NCBI GenBank assembly: GCA_036946405.1
Contig: JAQIJC010000001.1
Span: forward strand, 1,433,001 to 1,497,000
Reading direction: 5' to 3'
DNA: 64,000 bases
Source of the DNA: Sphingomonas phyllosphaerae
Lineage (GTDB): Bacteria; Pseudomonadota; Alphaproteobacteria; Sphingomonadales; Sphingomonadaceae
Shown here: piece by piece, positions 38,404 to 48,003 of the stretch
Position numbering within the stretch: the first letter of the stretch is position 1
Layout of the letters: each line of letters starts with the position of its first letter
The notes under the pieces: generated by a model
Seen by the model: the letters and a program-made list of their open reading frames with translations, nothing else
Databases searched by the model: none
What the model was told of the DNA's origin: nothing
Made by a program: the position numbers and the translations under genes

Positions 38404-39255
38404 ATGAGCGCGGCGGCGATCGTCGCGCCGGGCGCGGACGTGCTGTCGAAGCGCGATTTCGATCGGATCGCGCGCTACATCTACGCGCAGGCCGGCATCC
38501 GGCTGCCGCCCGCCAAGCTGACGATGATCGAAGGCCGGCTGCGGCGGCGCGTCCGCGCCACGCACCGCGCGTCGCTCGGCGAATATTGTGCATGGCTGTT
38601 CGAGGACGACAATCTCGACGACGAACGGCAGCATCTGCTGAACGCGGTCACCACGAACAAGACCGACTTCTTCCGCGAACCCAAGCATTTCGACTATCTG
38701 CAAGGCGTCGCATTGCCGCAGATGCAGGAGGAGGGGCTGCGGCGGCTGCGGGTGTGGAGCGCGGCCTGCTCGACGGGCGCGGAGCCCTATACGATCGCGA
38801 TGATCCTCGACGCCTTCGCGCGTGAGCGGCGCGGGCCGGATTACGGCATCCTCGCCACCGATCTCGATACCGAGGTGCTGGCGACCGCGAAGCGCGGCAT
38901 CTACCCGGCCGCGCAGGTCGAGCCGGTGCCCGCCGCCTTGCGCCAGCGCTACGTGCTGCGCCCGCGCGACCGCGATCGCGACGAGGTGCGGATCGTTCCC
39001 GAATTGCGCAGCGCGGTCGGTTTCGCGCAGCTCAACCTGATGAGCGATCATTATCCGGTCGGCGAGCCGATGGACATGATCTTCTGTCGCAACGTCCTGA
39101 TCTACTTCGACAAGCCGACCCAGGAACAGGTCGTGCGTCGGCTGGCGGCATGTCTGCGGCCGGGCGGGCTGCTGTTCCTCGGCCATTCGGAGTCGGTGGC
39201 GGGCTTTACCCTTCCTCTCACCGCGGTCGCCAACACCGTGTTCAAGAAGATCTGA
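38404..39255 (+). CDS. cheR: Chemotaxis protein methyltransferase
   Basis: 283 residues from the ATG at 38404, 20 bases after the cheW stop; an earlier ATGATG at 38381 opens only 8 codons in another frame. N-terminal helical domain (SKRDFDRIARYIYAQAGIRL), then the SAM-binding fold: RVWSAACSTGAEPYTIAMIL, ILATDLDTEVLATAKRGIYP and MDMIFCRNVLIYFDKPTQEQ. It methylates receptor glutamates with SAM. No TPR or pentapeptide-binding extension beyond the typical length. Confidence 0.95.
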   Translation: MSAAAIVAPGADVLSKRDFDRIARYIYAQAGIRLPPAKLTMIEGRLRRRVRATHRASLGEYCAWLFEDDNLDDERQHLLNAVTTNKTDFFREPKHFDYLQGVALPQMQEEGLRRLRVWSAACSTGAEPYTIAMILDAFARERRGPDYGILATDLDTEVLATAKRGIYPAAQVEPVPAALRQRYVLRPRDRDRDEVRIVPELRSAVGFAQLNLMSDHYPVGEPMDMIFCRNVLIYFDKPTQEQVVRRLAACLRPGGLLFLGHSESVAGFTLPLTAVANTVFKKI

Positions 39256-39261
39256 TCGGCC

Positions 39262-40335
39262 ATGAAGAAGACCCGCGTTCTGATCATCGACGATAGCGCC
39301 AGCGTGCGTCAGGCGATGACCGCGATCCTTTCCGCCGATCCGCAGATCGAGGTGATCGCCGCCGCCGCCGACCCGTTCGCCGCTGCGCGCTACATGCAGG
39401 CCGAGGTGCCCGACGTCATCACGCTCGACGTCGAGATGCCGCGCATGGACGGGATCACCTTCCTGCGCCGCTTGATGGCGCAATGCCCGGTGCCGGTGGT
39501 GATGTGCTCGTCACTGGTCGAGGAAGGGTCGGAGACCCTGTTGCAGGCGCTGGAAGCCGGCGCGGTCGACGTGATCCTGAAGCCGCGGGTCGGGGTCGCC
39601 GATCATCTCGCCGAGGCGCATCTGCTGATCCGCGAGACGGTCAAGGGCGCGGCGCGCGCACAGCTGAGCGCCCGTCGCGCCACGCCGTCGCGGGCGCCGC
39701 AGCAGAAGCTGTCCGCCGACGCCGTCCTGCCGCCGCCGAGCGGGCGCGCGATGAGCAAGACCACCGAAATGGTGGTGTGCATCGGCGCGTCGACGGGCGG
39801 GACCGAGGCGCTGCGCGAGGTGCTGGAGGCGTTGCCCGCCAACTCGCCCGGCATCGTCATCGTCCAGCATATGCCGGAAAGCTTCACGCGCGCCTTCGCG
39901 CGGCGGCTCGACGGGCTGTGCCAGATCGACGTCAAGGAGGCCGAGGACGGCGATACGGTGATGCGCGGCCGCGCGCTGATCGCGCCGGGCGGCTTGCGCC
40001 ACACGATGCTGGAGCGGCAGGGCGCGCGCTATGTCGTCTCGGTCAAGGAAGGCCCGCTCGTGTCGCGGCATCGCCCGTCGGTCGACGTGCTGTTCCGTTC
40101 CGCCGCCCGCAACGCCGGCGCGAACGCGGTCGGGATCATCATGACCGGGATGGGCGACGATGGCGCACGCGGGTTGCTGGAGATGAAGACCGCCGGTGCG
40201 CGCACCTTCGCGCAGGACGAGGAAACGTCGATCGTGTTCGGGATGCCGAAGGAAGCGATCGCCCGCGGCGCAGCGGACAAGGTCGTGCCGCTCGGCCGGA
40301 TCGCGCGCGAATTGCTGACCGCGACCGCGCGCTGA
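39262..40335 (+). CDS. cheB: Chemotaxis response regulator protein-glutamate methylesterase
   Basis: 357 residues. Receiver: [12 protein letters not shown] (Asp10-Asp11), phosphoacceptor Asp56 in [21 protein letters not shown] and LKPRVGV. Linker about 120-165. CheB esterase: [20 protein letters not shown] (catalytic Ser), [19 protein letters not shown] (catalytic His), and [18 protein letters not shown] (catalytic Asp). It removes methyl groups and deamidates receptors after phosphorylation by CheA. Six bases after cheR. Confidence 0.96.
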   Translation: MKKTRVLIIDDSASVRQAMTAILSADPQIEVIAAAADPFAAARYMQAEVPDVITLDVEMPRMDGITFLRRLMAQCPVPVVMCSSLVEEGSETLLQALEAGAVDVILKPRVGVADHLAEAHLLIRETVKGAARAQLSARRATPSRAPQQKLSADAVLPPPSGRAMSKTTEMVVCIGASTGGTEALREVLEALPANSPGIVIVQHMPESFTRAFARRLDGLCQIDVKEAEDGDTVMRGRALIAPGGLRHTMLERQGARYVVSVKEGPLVSRHRPSVDVLFRSAARNAGANAVGIIMTGMGDDGARGLLEMKTAGARTFAQDEETSIVFGMPKEAIARGAADKVVPLGRIARELLTATAR

Positions 40336-40351
40336 ACGAAAGGGAATGGGG

Positions 40352-42025
40352 ATGCTGCTGAGCACGATCGATCCGGCGACCGCCACCGCGCTGCCGCTTG
40401 GCGGCCTTGCCGACGATCTCGACCTGTTGATCGGCGATCTCGAGTCGCGGTTCCGCGCGGTCGGTGAGACGCTGGCCTCGACGATCGACACCGTCGACCG
40501 GATGGCGACCGGATTGGACGAGGTGCAGCGCGCGCTCTCGCCCGAGGTGGCGGGGGCGGCGGTCGACAAGCTGCGGCAGGCCGCACACCGGCTCGGCACC
40601 TTGCCCGAGCAGCGCCGGCAACGCGCGGGCCAGATCGGTGCGCTGACGCTGCGCACGCGCGAGCTGCGCGAGTTGCTGTCCGACGTGGCGGAGCTGCTGC
40701 GGACGCTCAGCATCTACGGCATGAACATCAAGATCGCCTCGTCAGGCGAGATGTCGTTCGTGCAATTCGCGACCGGCATGGAGGGCAAGCTCGACAGCGG
40801 CCGGCGCGAGCTGAAGCAGTTCGAGCAGGAATTGGCCAGCTTCGGCACCGTCGTGCGCGACGTGAAGGAAGCCGACGACCTGCTCGCCGACGAATGCCGC
40901 AAGGTGCCCGCGACCGTGCCGGCCGAATTGTCCGGCAATGCCGACGTCCTCGAACGCCATCTCGAGTCGACCGCACGGATGGCGCGCGACGTGCGCACGA
41001 TCATGCAGCAGGTGCAGGGCGCGGTTGCGAACATTCTCGGCGCGATTCAGGTCGGCGACAGCGTGCGGCAGCGCGTCGAACATTGCGCGGCGATCCTGCG
41101 CGCGGCGCAGGCAGAGGTCGACGCCCCGGGTGCGAGCGCGCATCTGTCGCGGCTGGTCGCAGCACAGATGGCGGGGATCGCGGACGATTTTCGGCGCGAA
41201 ATGAGCGCATTGGTCGGCTCGCTTGCGCAACTCGGGCCGCTTGCCGAGGGGCTGATGAAGATCATCGCCGCGCAGGCGCAGGGCGAGGAGAGCGAGGCGC
41301 TCGGCAAGCTGCAAAGCGGAATCGCCGGACTCGGCCATGTCACCGGCCGGCTGAGCGAGGCGGATCGCCAGCTCGAAGGGCTGACCGCTTATGTCGCGAA
41401 CACGATCGCCGACCTGTCGCGTGGGCTGGGGCGGATCCAGCGGATCGCGATGGACGTGCAGGATATCTCCACCAACACCCGGCTGCTGTGTCGCCGGCAT
41501 GGTATCATCGGGCGTGCGGTGGCGGTGATCGCGACCGAGGTGAACCCGTGCGCGACCCGCCTGACGCGGCTGAGCAGCGATATCGAGCGCGTCGTGCAGT
41601 CGCTGGGACTGCTCGACCTGCATCCCGACGGCAGCAATGGCGCGGGCGGCTCGACCGGCGCGCTCGACGACGCGTTGGCAGTGGTGCGTAGTGCCTGTGA
41701 AACCTCCGACCACGCCATGGCGAATGGCGGCGACGAGGCGCGGCGGATCATCGCCACGCTGCAGGAAGATGTCGGCGCGTTGCAGCACGAACAGGCGTTC
41801 GCCGACCAGCTCGATGTCGGTGCGGTGGTGCTCAACCGGCAGGCGATCGAAACCGCGCTGACCCCCGCCGACGAGGCGGCGTTGCAGAGGCTGCTGCCAT
41901 GGGCGGGCGCGCTCTACACCATGGCTTCGGAACGCGCGATCCACGCGGCGTTCCTGCTGCCCGGCATGGAACCCGCCGCCGCACCTGCGGCGGCGTTCGA
42001 CGAGGATGACGACGGACTGTTCTGA
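40352..42025 (+). CDS. Last che-operon gene: receptor-like protein with degenerate signalling hairpins
   Basis: 557 residues from the ATG at 40352 (AGGGA is 6 bases upstream; an ATG at 40346 abuts it and is the alternative). Soluble, helical, with no signal or membrane segment, and I do not recognise a named family. Two stretches resemble the methyl-accepting hairpin: RTLSIYGMNIKIASSGEMSF (about 125-160), which reads like the N-A-A-x-E-A-A-R-A-G-E region, and DISTNTRLLCRRHGIIGRAV with AVIATEV (about 370-410), matching the arm of the hairpin but lacking the tip of about 11 residues. It ends in an acidic patch (FDEDDDGLF). Directly follows cheB by 16 bases. Possibly a receptor-like scaffold or kinase modulator (inference). 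Confidence 0.7.
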   Translation: MLLSTIDPATATALPLGGLADDLDLLIGDLESRFRAVGETLASTIDTVDRMATGLDEVQRALSPEVAGAAVDKLRQAAHRLGTLPEQRRQRAGQIGALTLRTRELRELLSDVAELLRTLSIYGMNIKIASSGEMSFVQFATGMEGKLDSGRRELKQFEQELASFGTVVRDVKEADDLLADECRKVPATVPAELSGNADVLERHLESTARMARDVRTIMQQVQGAVANILGAIQVGDSVRQRVEHCAAILRAAQAEVDAPGASAHLSRLVAAQMAGIADDFRREMSALVGSLAQLGPLAEGLMKIIAAQAQGEESEALGKLQSGIAGLGHVTGRLSEADRQLEGLTAYVANTIADLSRGLGRIQRIAMDVQDISTNTRLLCRRHGIIGRAVAVIATEVNPCATRLTRLSSDIERVVQSLGLLDLHPDGSNGAGGSTGALDDALAVVRSACETSDHAMANGGDEARRIIATLQEDVGALQHEQAFADQLDVGAVVLNRQAIETALTPADEAALQRLLPWAGALYTMASERAIHAAFLLPGMEPAAAPAAAFDEDDDGLF

Positions 42026-42057
42026 CGCATGCAGGCGGGATCAGTGACTTCTCCCAT

Positions 42058-42124
42058 CCGTTCGTGCTGAGCTTGTCGAAGTACGGGGTGCCGGGCACGC
42101 CCTTCGACAGGCTCAGGGCGAATG
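42058..42124. repeat. Dispersed palindrome 'CGTTCGTGCTGAGCTTGTCGAAG', copy 1
   Basis: CCGTTCGTGCTGAGCTTGTC with GAAG and mirror CTTCGACAGGCTCAGGGCGA, the arms flanking GGGTGCCGGGCACGCC. Copy 2 is at 50222-50291. It lies between the che operon and the I78 gene and may mark their shared transcription end. Confidence 0.85.
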
Positions 42125-42169
42125 GCGGTTCTGGTGCATGGCGTCAGATCGGTCGCGACGCAGCGGCAC

Positions 42170-42460
42170 TCACCCGCAGCTGAACTTCACCACCTTGCCC
42201 GCCGGATCGCGCTCGACGTTCAGCCGGTCGGGGCGGAAGTCCTCCGTTATCATGTCGCCGCTGCGATAGCTGCGCACCGATCGCGCCCCGCTCAGCCGCT
42301 GGGCCTCGGCGGTCGCCTCCGCCGCCGCACGCCCGACCAGCGCCTGCACCGCATTGGCGTCGCACTGCACGCCCGGCGCGGCGGCGTCCGCGACCGGGAC
42401 CGCCGGCTTCGCACACGCGCCCAGCGCCAGCGCCGCGACCACCCCGACCGCCCGCATCAT
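42170..42460 (-). CDS. I78-family peptidase inhibitor-like lipoprotein
   Basis: 96 residues. The N-terminus has a lipobox ([17 protein letters not shown]: cleavage before Cys). The mature part fits the I78 inhibitor family (PF11720): [40 protein letters not shown] and [19 protein letters not shown], ending in the Cys-Gly. Members of the family inhibit peptidases such as microbial metallopeptidases; the target is unknown. It overlaps the end of rnd (ATGA, 42457-42460), so it is coupled to RNase D translation, an unexplained pair. Confidence 0.8.
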   Translation of the reverse strand: MMRAVGVVAALALGACAKPAVPVADAAAPGVQCDANAVQALVGRAAAEATAEAQRLSGARSVRSYRSGDMITEDFRPDRLNVERDPAGKVVKFSCG

Positions 42461-43632
42461 GCCGCCGCCTCCGTCCGCGTCATCTTCAGCCGCCCGTCCT
42501 GCACCGCAAACCCCAGCCGTCCCTCGACCAGATCGAGCGCATCCTGCCCGAACTGGTCGAACCGCCAGCCCTGCAGGATCTGCAAACCCTGCCGCTGCCC
42601 CGCCGCGAGCAATTCCAGCTCGTCGCCGCGCGCGAGCAGCCGCGGCGCGACGTCGATGTCGCGGGCGCGGATCTTGAGCAGCAGCTTGAGCAGATCGGCG
42701 ACCAGCGCACCTTCCTTGCCCAGCCCCGGCTTGCGATCCTCGCGGGGCGGCATCTCGTCGTCGGGCAGCGGCTGTGCGCCCTCGATCGCCGCCATCAGCC
42801 GCGCACCGATGTCGTTGCCCGCCCAGGTCTGCGACAGCCCACGCACCTTGGCGAGATCGGCCTGCTTGCGCGGCGCATGGCCGGCGAGATCGGCGATCGT
42901 CTCGTCCTTGACGATCCGACCGCGCGGCAGGTCCTTGGCCTGCGCCTCCAGCTCGCGCCACTTGGCGATCGCCTTCAGCCGGCCGAGCACCTCGGGCTTG
43001 CGGCTCGACACGCGCACGCGCTTCCACGCGACATCGGGGTCGTTGGCGTAATTGGCCGGATCGGCCAGCCGCTCCATTTCCTGATCCAGCCATGCGCCGC
43101 GCCCGGTCTTGCGCAGTCGTTCCAGCATCTTGGGGAAGATCTTCGACAGATGCGTCACGTCGCCGATCGCATATTCGATCTGCCGCGCGTCGAGCGGGCG
43201 GCGCGCCCAGTCGGTGAAGCGCGCGCCCTTGTCGATCTGCACGCCCAGCCAGCTGTCGACGAGGTTCGAGTAACCGATCTGCTCGCCCTGACCCAGCGCC
43301 ATCGCCGCGATCTGCGTGTCGAACAGCGGGTGCGGGGTGCGCCCGGTGAGATTGTAGATGATCTCGATATCCTGCCCGCCGGCGTGGAAGACCTTGAGCA
43401 CGCCCTCATTGTCGACCAGCAGGTCGAGCAGCGGCCCCAGGTCGAGCCCCGGGGCCATCGGGTCGATCGCGGCGGCCTCCTCGGTATCGGCGATCTGGAT
43501 CAGGCAGAGCTCCGGATAATAGGTGCTCTCGCGCATGAACTCGGTGTCGACGGTGACGAACGGGGCATCGGCAAGGCGGGCACAGAGATTGGCGAGCGTT
43601 GCGCTGTCGGTGATGAGCGGATGGACGTGCAT
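42457..43632 (-). CDS. rnd: Ribonuclease D
   Basis: 391 residues. DEDD exonuclease: ExoI DTEFMRE, Exo[42 protein letters not shown], Exo[16 protein letters not shown]-type domain follows ([20 protein letters not shown], then the C-terminal bundle). Trims 3' ends of tRNA and other RNAs. The start (43632) diverges from aspS across 123 bases. No clear sigma-70 pair: TTGACA at 43664 lacks a matching -10. Confidence 0.94.
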   Translation of the reverse strand: MHVHPLITDSATLANLCARLADAPFVTVDTEFMRESTYYPELCLIQIADTEEAAAIDPMAPGLDLGPLLDLLVDNEGVLKVFHAGGQDIEIIYNLTGRTPHPLFDTQIAAMALGQGEQIGYSNLVDSWLGVQIDKGARFTDWARRPLDARQIEYAIGDVTHLSKIFPKMLERLRKTGRGAWLDQEMERLADPANYANDPDVAWKRVRVSSRKPEVLGRLKAIAKWRELEAQAKDLPRGRIVKDETIADLAGHAPRKQADLAKVRGLSQTWAGNDIGARLMAAIEGAQPLPDDEMPPREDRKPGLGKEGALVADLLKLLLKIRARDIDVAPRLLARGDELELLAAGQRQGLQILQGWRFDQFGQDALDLVEGRLGFAVQDGRLKMTRTEAAA

Positions 43633-43755
43633 AGACGCTCGTCCATAGACCCGTGCACGCGCCTTGACAAAGTGGGTTGCGACGGGGGAGGGCGGGGGCT
43701 GTCAAAAACGCTTCATCGTCGCGCTGGGCGCGGCGACATCAGTCAGAGATCATCC

Positions 43756-45573
43756 ATGCACGCCTATCGCACCCACCATTGCGCCGCGCTGTCCGCCGAT
43801 CAGGCCGGCGACACCGTCCGCCTCTCCGGCTGGGTGCATCGCAAGCGCGACCACGGCGGCGTGCTGTTCGTCGACCTGCGCGACCATTACGGCATCACGC
43901 AGATCGTCGCCGACAGCGACTCGCCGGCGCTGGCGATCCTCGATGCGGTGCGCGTCGAGTCGGTGGTGACGATCGACGGCAATGTGAAGCGCCGCTCCGA
44001 AGGCACCGTGAACCCGAACCTCGCCACCGGCGAGATCGAGGTCTATGCGCGCGCCGCGACCGTGCTGTCGGCGGCCGAGGAACTGCCGATGCCGGTCGCG
44101 GGCGAGCAGGACTATCCCGAGGACATCCGCCTCCGCTATCGGTTCCTCGACCTGCGCCGCGAGACGCTCCACGCCAATATCGTGCGTCGGACCAAGGTGA
44201 TCTCCGACATGCGCCGCCGCATGGAGGATGCCGGCTTCACCGAATATTCGACCCCGATCCTCACCGCCTCGTCGCCGGAGGGCGCGCGCGACTTCCTGGT
44301 GCCGAGCCGCATTCATCCGGGCAAATTCTACGCGCTTCCGCAGGCGCCGCAGCAATACAAGCAATTGCTGATGGTCGCGGGCTTCGACCGCTATTTCCAG
44401 ATCGCGCCGTGCTTCCGCGACGAAGACCCGCGCGCCGACCGGCTGCCGGGCGAATTCTACCAGCTCGATCTCGAGATGAGCTTCGTCACGCAGGAAGAGG
44501 TGTGGGAGACGATGGAGCCGGTGATCGGCGGCATCTTCGAGAAATTCGCCGACGGCCGCACCGTCACCCCGATCGGCGAATTCCCGCGCATCCCCTATGA
44601 CGAGGCGATGCTGAAATACGGCAGCGACAAGCCCGATCTGCGTAACCCGCTGCTGATTACCGACGTGTCGTCGCATTTCACGACCTCGGGTTTCGGGCTG
44701 TTCGAGAAGATCGTCGGCTCGGGCGGCGTCGTCCGCGCGATCCCGGCGCCGGGCACCGCCGAGAAGAGCCGCAAGTTCTTCGACGAGATGAACGACTGGG
44801 CGCGCAGCGAGGGCCACGCCGGGCTTGGTTACGTCACCCGCAAAAACGGCGAGTTCGGGGGGCCGATCGCCAAGAATCATGGCACCGAGGGCATGGAGGC
44901 GCTCTATTCCGCGCTCGGTCTTGGTCCCGACGACGGATTGTTCTTCGCCGCGGGCAAGCCGGAACAGGCCGCGAAGCTGGCGGGTCTGGCGCGCACCCGC
45001 GTCGCCGACCAGCTCGGGCTGATCGAGCAGGGCGCGTTCCGGCTGTGCTGGATCGTCGACTTCCCCTTCTACGAATATGACGAGGACGAGAAGAAGGTCG
45101 AGTTCGCGCACAACCCCTTCTCGATGCCGCAGGGCGGGATGGACGCGCTCAACGGGCAGGACCCGCTGACGATCAAGGCGTATCAGTACGATCTGGTCTG
45201 CAACGGTTACGAGATCGCCTCGGGCTCGATCCGCAATCAGTCGCCCGAGCTGATGGTCAAGGCGTTCGAGCTGGTCGGGCTGTCCAAGGCGGATGTCGAG
45301 GAGCGGTTCGGCGGCCTCTATCGCGCCTTCCAGTACGGCGCGCCGCCACACGGCGGGATGGCAGCGGGCGTCGACCGCATCGTCATGCTGGTGTGCGACG
45401 CGCAGAACCTGCGCGAGGTGTCGCTGTTCCCGATGAACCAGCGCGCCGAGGACCTGCTGATGGGCGCACCGTCGCCCGCCTCGACGAAGCAGCTCCGCGA
45501 ACTGAGTGTCCGTGTCACGGCAGACGCGCTGAAGAAGGACGCCGCCGCGACGGTCAGTCCGCACGCGGGGTGA
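43756..45573 (+). CDS. aspS: Aspartate--tRNA ligase (non-discriminating type)
   Basis: 605 residues. Class II synthetase with the bacterial insertion: anticodon-binding start [20 protein letters not shown], motif 1 ([20 protein letters not shown]), motif 2 [16 protein letters not shown], motif 3 [14 protein letters not shown]. His33 in DHGG and Gly83 in SEGTVN match the His31/Gly81 pair of non-discriminating enzymes (E. coli has Leu and Lys here), so it may also charge tRNA-Asn for GatCAB amidation (recalled, not proved). Followed by two dispersed repeats. Confidence 0.96.
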   Translation: MHAYRTHHCAALSADQAGDTVRLSGWVHRKRDHGGVLFVDLRDHYGITQIVADSDSPALAILDAVRVESVVTIDGNVKRRSEGTVNPNLATGEIEVYARAATVLSAAEELPMPVAGEQDYPEDIRLRYRFLDLRRETLHANIVRRTKVISDMRRRMEDAGFTEYSTPILTASSPEGARDFLVPSRIHPGKFYALPQAPQQYKQLLMVAGFDRYFQIAPCFRDEDPRADRLPGEFYQLDLEMSFVTQEEVWETMEPVIGGIFEKFADGRTVTPIGEFPRIPYDEAMLKYGSDKPDLRNPLLITDVSSHFTTSGFGLFEKIVGSGGVVRAIPAPGTAEKSRKFFDEMNDWARSEGHAGLGYVTRKNGEFGGPIAKNHGTEGMEALYSALGLGPDDGLFFAAGKPEQAAKLAGLARTRVADQLGLIEQGAFRLCWIVDFPFYEYDEDEKKVEFAHNPFSMPQGGMDALNGQDPLTIKAYQYDLVCNGYEIASGSIRNQSPELMVKAFELVGLSKADVEERFGGLYRAFQYGAPPHGGMAAGVDRIVMLVCDAQNLREVSLFPMNQRAEDLLMGAPSPASTKQLRELSVRVTADALKKDAAATVSPHAG

Positions 45574-45591
45574 GCTTTAGTGGCCAGTCCC

Positions 45592-45685
45592 GTCATTCCC
45601 GCGAAGGCGGGAATCCAGACGCGCAGGTCATCGTTGGAGCCGCTGTCGTCAGCGGTTCTGGATTCCCGCCTTCGCGGGAATGACG
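45592..45685. repeat. Dispersed palindrome 'GTCATTCCCGCGAAGGCGGG', copy 2
   Basis: GTCATTCCCGCGAAGGCGGG, AATCCAGACGCGCAGGTC then, across about 40 bases, TCTGGATTCCCGCCTTCGCG with GGAATGAC. Copy 1 is at 19468-19560. It starts 19 bases after the aspS stop. Confidence 0.9.
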
Positions 45686-45692
45686 GTGTCTC

Positions 45693-45830
45693 GCCGTCGC
45701 CCCTGCGCAGGCAGGGGCCCATGTCTGTCGCGTGGCGCGGAACCGTGTGGACGCATGTCCGGCCCGTGTGTCCGCGCCCGCACACTTCCAATCCACAGCC
45801 ATAGGCCCCTGCCTGCGCAGGGGCGACGGC
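45693..45830. repeat. Dispersed palindrome 'GTCGCCCCTGCGCAGGCAGGGGCC', copy 2
   Basis: GCCGTCGCCCCTGCGCAGGC with AGGGGCCCATGTCTGTCGC and mirror CCATAGGCCCCTGCCTGCGC with AGGGGCGACGGC. It directly follows the previous repeat. Together they fill most of the 341-base gap 45574-45914, in which no gene was seen. Confidence 0.88.
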
Positions 45831-45852
45831 TTTTGCGGCAAGGCCAACCCCA

Positions 45853-45896
45853 CAAACAAACGGCCGCCCCGCTCCCGCAAGGGAACGAGGCGGCCG
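45853..45896 (-). terminator. Rho-independent terminator of the carbonic anhydrase gene
   Basis: On the minus strand: CGGCCGCC-type stem (45889-45896 pairs with 45861-45868) with an inner CTCCC/GGGAA stem, followed by the T-rich run TTTGTTTG (45853-45860 on the minus strand). Lies 18 bases beyond the carbonic anhydrase stop. Confidence 0.8.
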
Positions 45897-45914
45897 CCTT
45901 CACATCACACGCGC

Positions 45915-46544
45915 TTACGCGGCTTCGTAATGCCCGTCTTCCTGCAGCACGTTCAGCTTGCCGTCCTTGATCGCGAACACCGCGCCGTGGATCTTCAGCG
46001 AGCCGTCCTCCAGCCGCTGCTGGACGAACGGGAAGGTCTTGAGGTTCTTGATCGACACCTTCACGCCCTCGCGCTCCAGTGCGGTCTGCCCCTCGGGGCC
46101 GTCGCCATGTTCGGCGATCACCTTCTCGCGCGCTTCGTCGAGCAGCTTGATCCATTCGGCGACGAACCCGCCTTCACCCGGCTTGGCGTCGCGCAGCGCG
46201 CCCGAGAGCGACGCCTTGACGCCACCGCACTGGCCGTGGCCCAGCACCAGGATCTCGTCGACCTTCAGCACCGTCACCGCGAACTCGACCGCCGCCGAGA
46301 CGCCATGCAGACCGCCCGACGGATCGAACGGCGGCACGAGGTTGGCGACGTTGCGCACCACGAACACCTCGCCCGGCACCGTGCCGAAGATCGTCGCCGG
46401 ATCGACGCGGCTGTCGGAGCAGGCGATCACCATCACCTTGGGCGCCTGACCCTCGGCCAGCTTGCTCCAGCTCTCGCGCTCCTCGATCCATTCGTTGCCG
46501 CGGAAGCGGTAATAGCCCTCGATCAGGTCGTGGAACTTTCTCAT
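45915..46544 (-). CDS. can: Beta-class carbonic anhydrase
   Basis: 209 residues. Zinc ligand motifs VIACSDSRVDPATIFG (Cys-Asp) and LGHGQCGGVKA (His and Cys) are intact, with VVRNVANLVPP between them. It catalyses CO2 + water to bicarbonate and proton, supplying bicarbonate for carboxylases such as PurK. Terminator at 45853-45896 and a 52-base gap to divergent lipA. Confidence 0.94.
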   Translation of the reverse strand: MRKFHDLIEGYYRFRGNEWIEERESWSKLAEGQAPKVMVIACSDSRVDPATIFGTVPGEVFVVRNVANLVPPFDPSGGLHGVSAAVEFAVTVLKVDEILVLGHGQCGGVKASLSGALRDAKPGEGGFVAEWIKLLDEAREKVIAEHGDGPEGQTALEREGVKVSIKNLKTFPFVQQRLEDGSLKIHGAVFAIKDGKLNVLQEDGHYEAA

Positions 46545-46596
46545 GCGGTAAAAGCCCTTCGTTGTTTCGGGTGGAAGTAAACGCTATCTGCTGCCC

Positions 46597-47526
46597 ATGA
46601 ACGACATGACCCCGCTCCCGGCTCCCCAGCGGCAACGCAAGCCCGACTGGATTCGGGTAAAAGCCCCGACCAGCGAGGGCTTCGCCGCAACTCGCGCGCT
46701 GATGCGCTCGAAGAGCCTGACGACGGTGTGTGAAGAGGCCGCCTGCCCGAACATCGGGGAGTGCTGGACCAAGAAGCATGCCACCGTCATGATCCTCGGC
46801 GACACGTGTACGCGCGCCTGCGCCTTCTGCAACGTGAAGACGGGGATGCCGCGCGCGGTCGATCCGATGGAACCGCAGAACGTCGCCGATGCGGCGGCGC
46901 AGATGGGGTTGGCGCATATCGTCGTGACCTCGGTGGATCGCGACGATCTGCCCGATGGCGGTGCGAAGCAGTTCGTGAGGGTCATCGAGGCCATCCGTCG
47001 CACCAATCCAAATACCACGATCGAAATTCTGACCCCCGATTTCCGCAACAAGCATGAGGCGGCGGTCGAGGCAATCGTTGCCGCACGTCCGGACGTATAT
47101 AATCACAATCTGGAAACCGTGCCCCGGCTGTATCCGACCATCCGGCCCGGTGCGCGTTATTATGCATCGCTGCGATTGCTTGAAAGCGTCAAGAAACTTG
47201 ATCCATCGATCTTCACCAAGTCCGGGATCATGCTCGGTCTGGGCGAGGAACGGCTGGAAGTTCATCAGGTGATGGACGACATGCGCTCCGCCGACATCGA
47301 TTTCCTGACGATGGGTCAGTATCTCCAGCCGACGCCGCGCCACGCCAAGGTCGCCGCTTTCGTCACCCCGGCGGCGTTCGACGCTTATGCCGCGATCGGG
47401 CGCGCCAAGGGTTTCCTGCTGGTCGCCTCGTCGCCGCTGACGCGGTCGAGCTATCACGCCGGTGACGATTTCGCGAAGATGAAGGCAGCGCGCGACGCGA
47501 AGCTGGCCGCGCGCGTCTCCGCCTGA
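46597..47526 (+). CDS. lipA: Lipoyl synthase
   Basis: 309 residues. Radical-SAM enzyme: auxiliary cluster [12 protein letters not shown], the SAM cluster CTRACAFC, and [33 protein letters not shown] and [14 protein letters not shown] at the C-terminus. Inserts sulfur into the octanoyl chain of E2 subunits such as OdhB, whose gene lies at the right end. Followed by ratA on the same strand after 6 bases. Confidence 0.97.
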   Translation: MNDMTPLPAPQRQRKPDWIRVKAPTSEGFAATRALMRSKSLTTVCEEAACPNIGECWTKKHATVMILGDTCTRACAFCNVKTGMPRAVDPMEPQNVADAAAQMGLAHIVVTSVDRDDLPDGGAKQFVRVIEAIRRTNPNTTIEILTPDFRNKHEAAVEAIVAARPDVYNHNLETVPRLYPTIRPGARYYASLRLLESVKKLDPSIFTKSGIMLGLGEERLEVHQVMDDMRSADIDFLTMGQYLQPTPRHAKVAAFVTPAAFDAYAAIGRAKGFLLVASSPLTRSSYHAGDDFAKMKAARDAKLAARVSA

Positions 47527-47532
47527 TCCGGA

Positions 47533-48003
47533 ATGCCCAAGCATAGCGAGACGCGGCGGCTGCCCTACACGCCGGAGCAGATGTTCGACCTGGTCGCGGA
47601 TGTGCGGCGCTACCCGGAATTCCTGCCGTGGGTCAGCGCGATGCGCGTCCGCAAGGACACGCCTGAGGAAACGCTCGCCGACATGATCGTCGGCTTCAAG
47701 GGGCTGCGCGAGACCTTCACCTCGAAGGTGACGAAGCAGCACCCCGAGACGATCCGCGTCGAATATATCGAGGGGCCGCTCAAGTACCTGAACAACGACT
47801 GGCGATTTCGCGCGGACGGAGAGGGCGGGTGCCTCGTCGATTTCTCGGTCGATTTCGCGTTCAAGAACCGGATGTTCGAGATGCTCGCCGGGCAGGTGTT
47901 CGGCGTCGCGCTGCGCCGGATGATCGGCGCGTTCGAGGAACGCGCGGCGAAGCTCTACGGCGCGTCGGGCAGCAGCAGCTCCAGCGCGCACAGCGCCGCC
48001 TGA
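47533..48003 (+). CDS. RatA/COQ10-type START-domain protein
   Basis: 156 residues. The SRPBCC fold is seen in SETRRLPYTPEQMFDLVADV, RRYPEFLPWVSAMRVRK, KGLRETFTSKVTKQHPET and LVDFSVDFAFKNRMFEM. In bacteria the family is either RatA-like toxin or coenzyme Q-binding Coq10-like; alphaproteobacterial members next to lipA are usually Coq10-like, so that is preferred (inference). The serine-rich end (GSSSSSAHSAA) overlaps the convergent cinA gene by 49 bases. Confidence 0.85.
   Translation: MPKHSETRRLPYTPEQMFDLVADVRRYPEFLPWVSAMRVRKDTPEETLADMIVGFKGLRETFTSKVTKQHPETIRVEYIEGPLKYLNNDWRFRADGEGGCLVDFSVDFAFKNRMFEMLAGQVFGVALRRMIGAFEERAAKLYGASGSSSSSAHSAA

Noticed and set aside
38381..38407. ATGATG just before cheR as a possible start.
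   Set aside because: That frame stops after eight codons (TGA at 38405); cheR starts at 38404 in another frame.
43664..43669. TTGACA upstream of aspS as a -35 box.
   Set aside because: No -10-like hexamer 16-18 bases downstream (the sequence there is G-rich).
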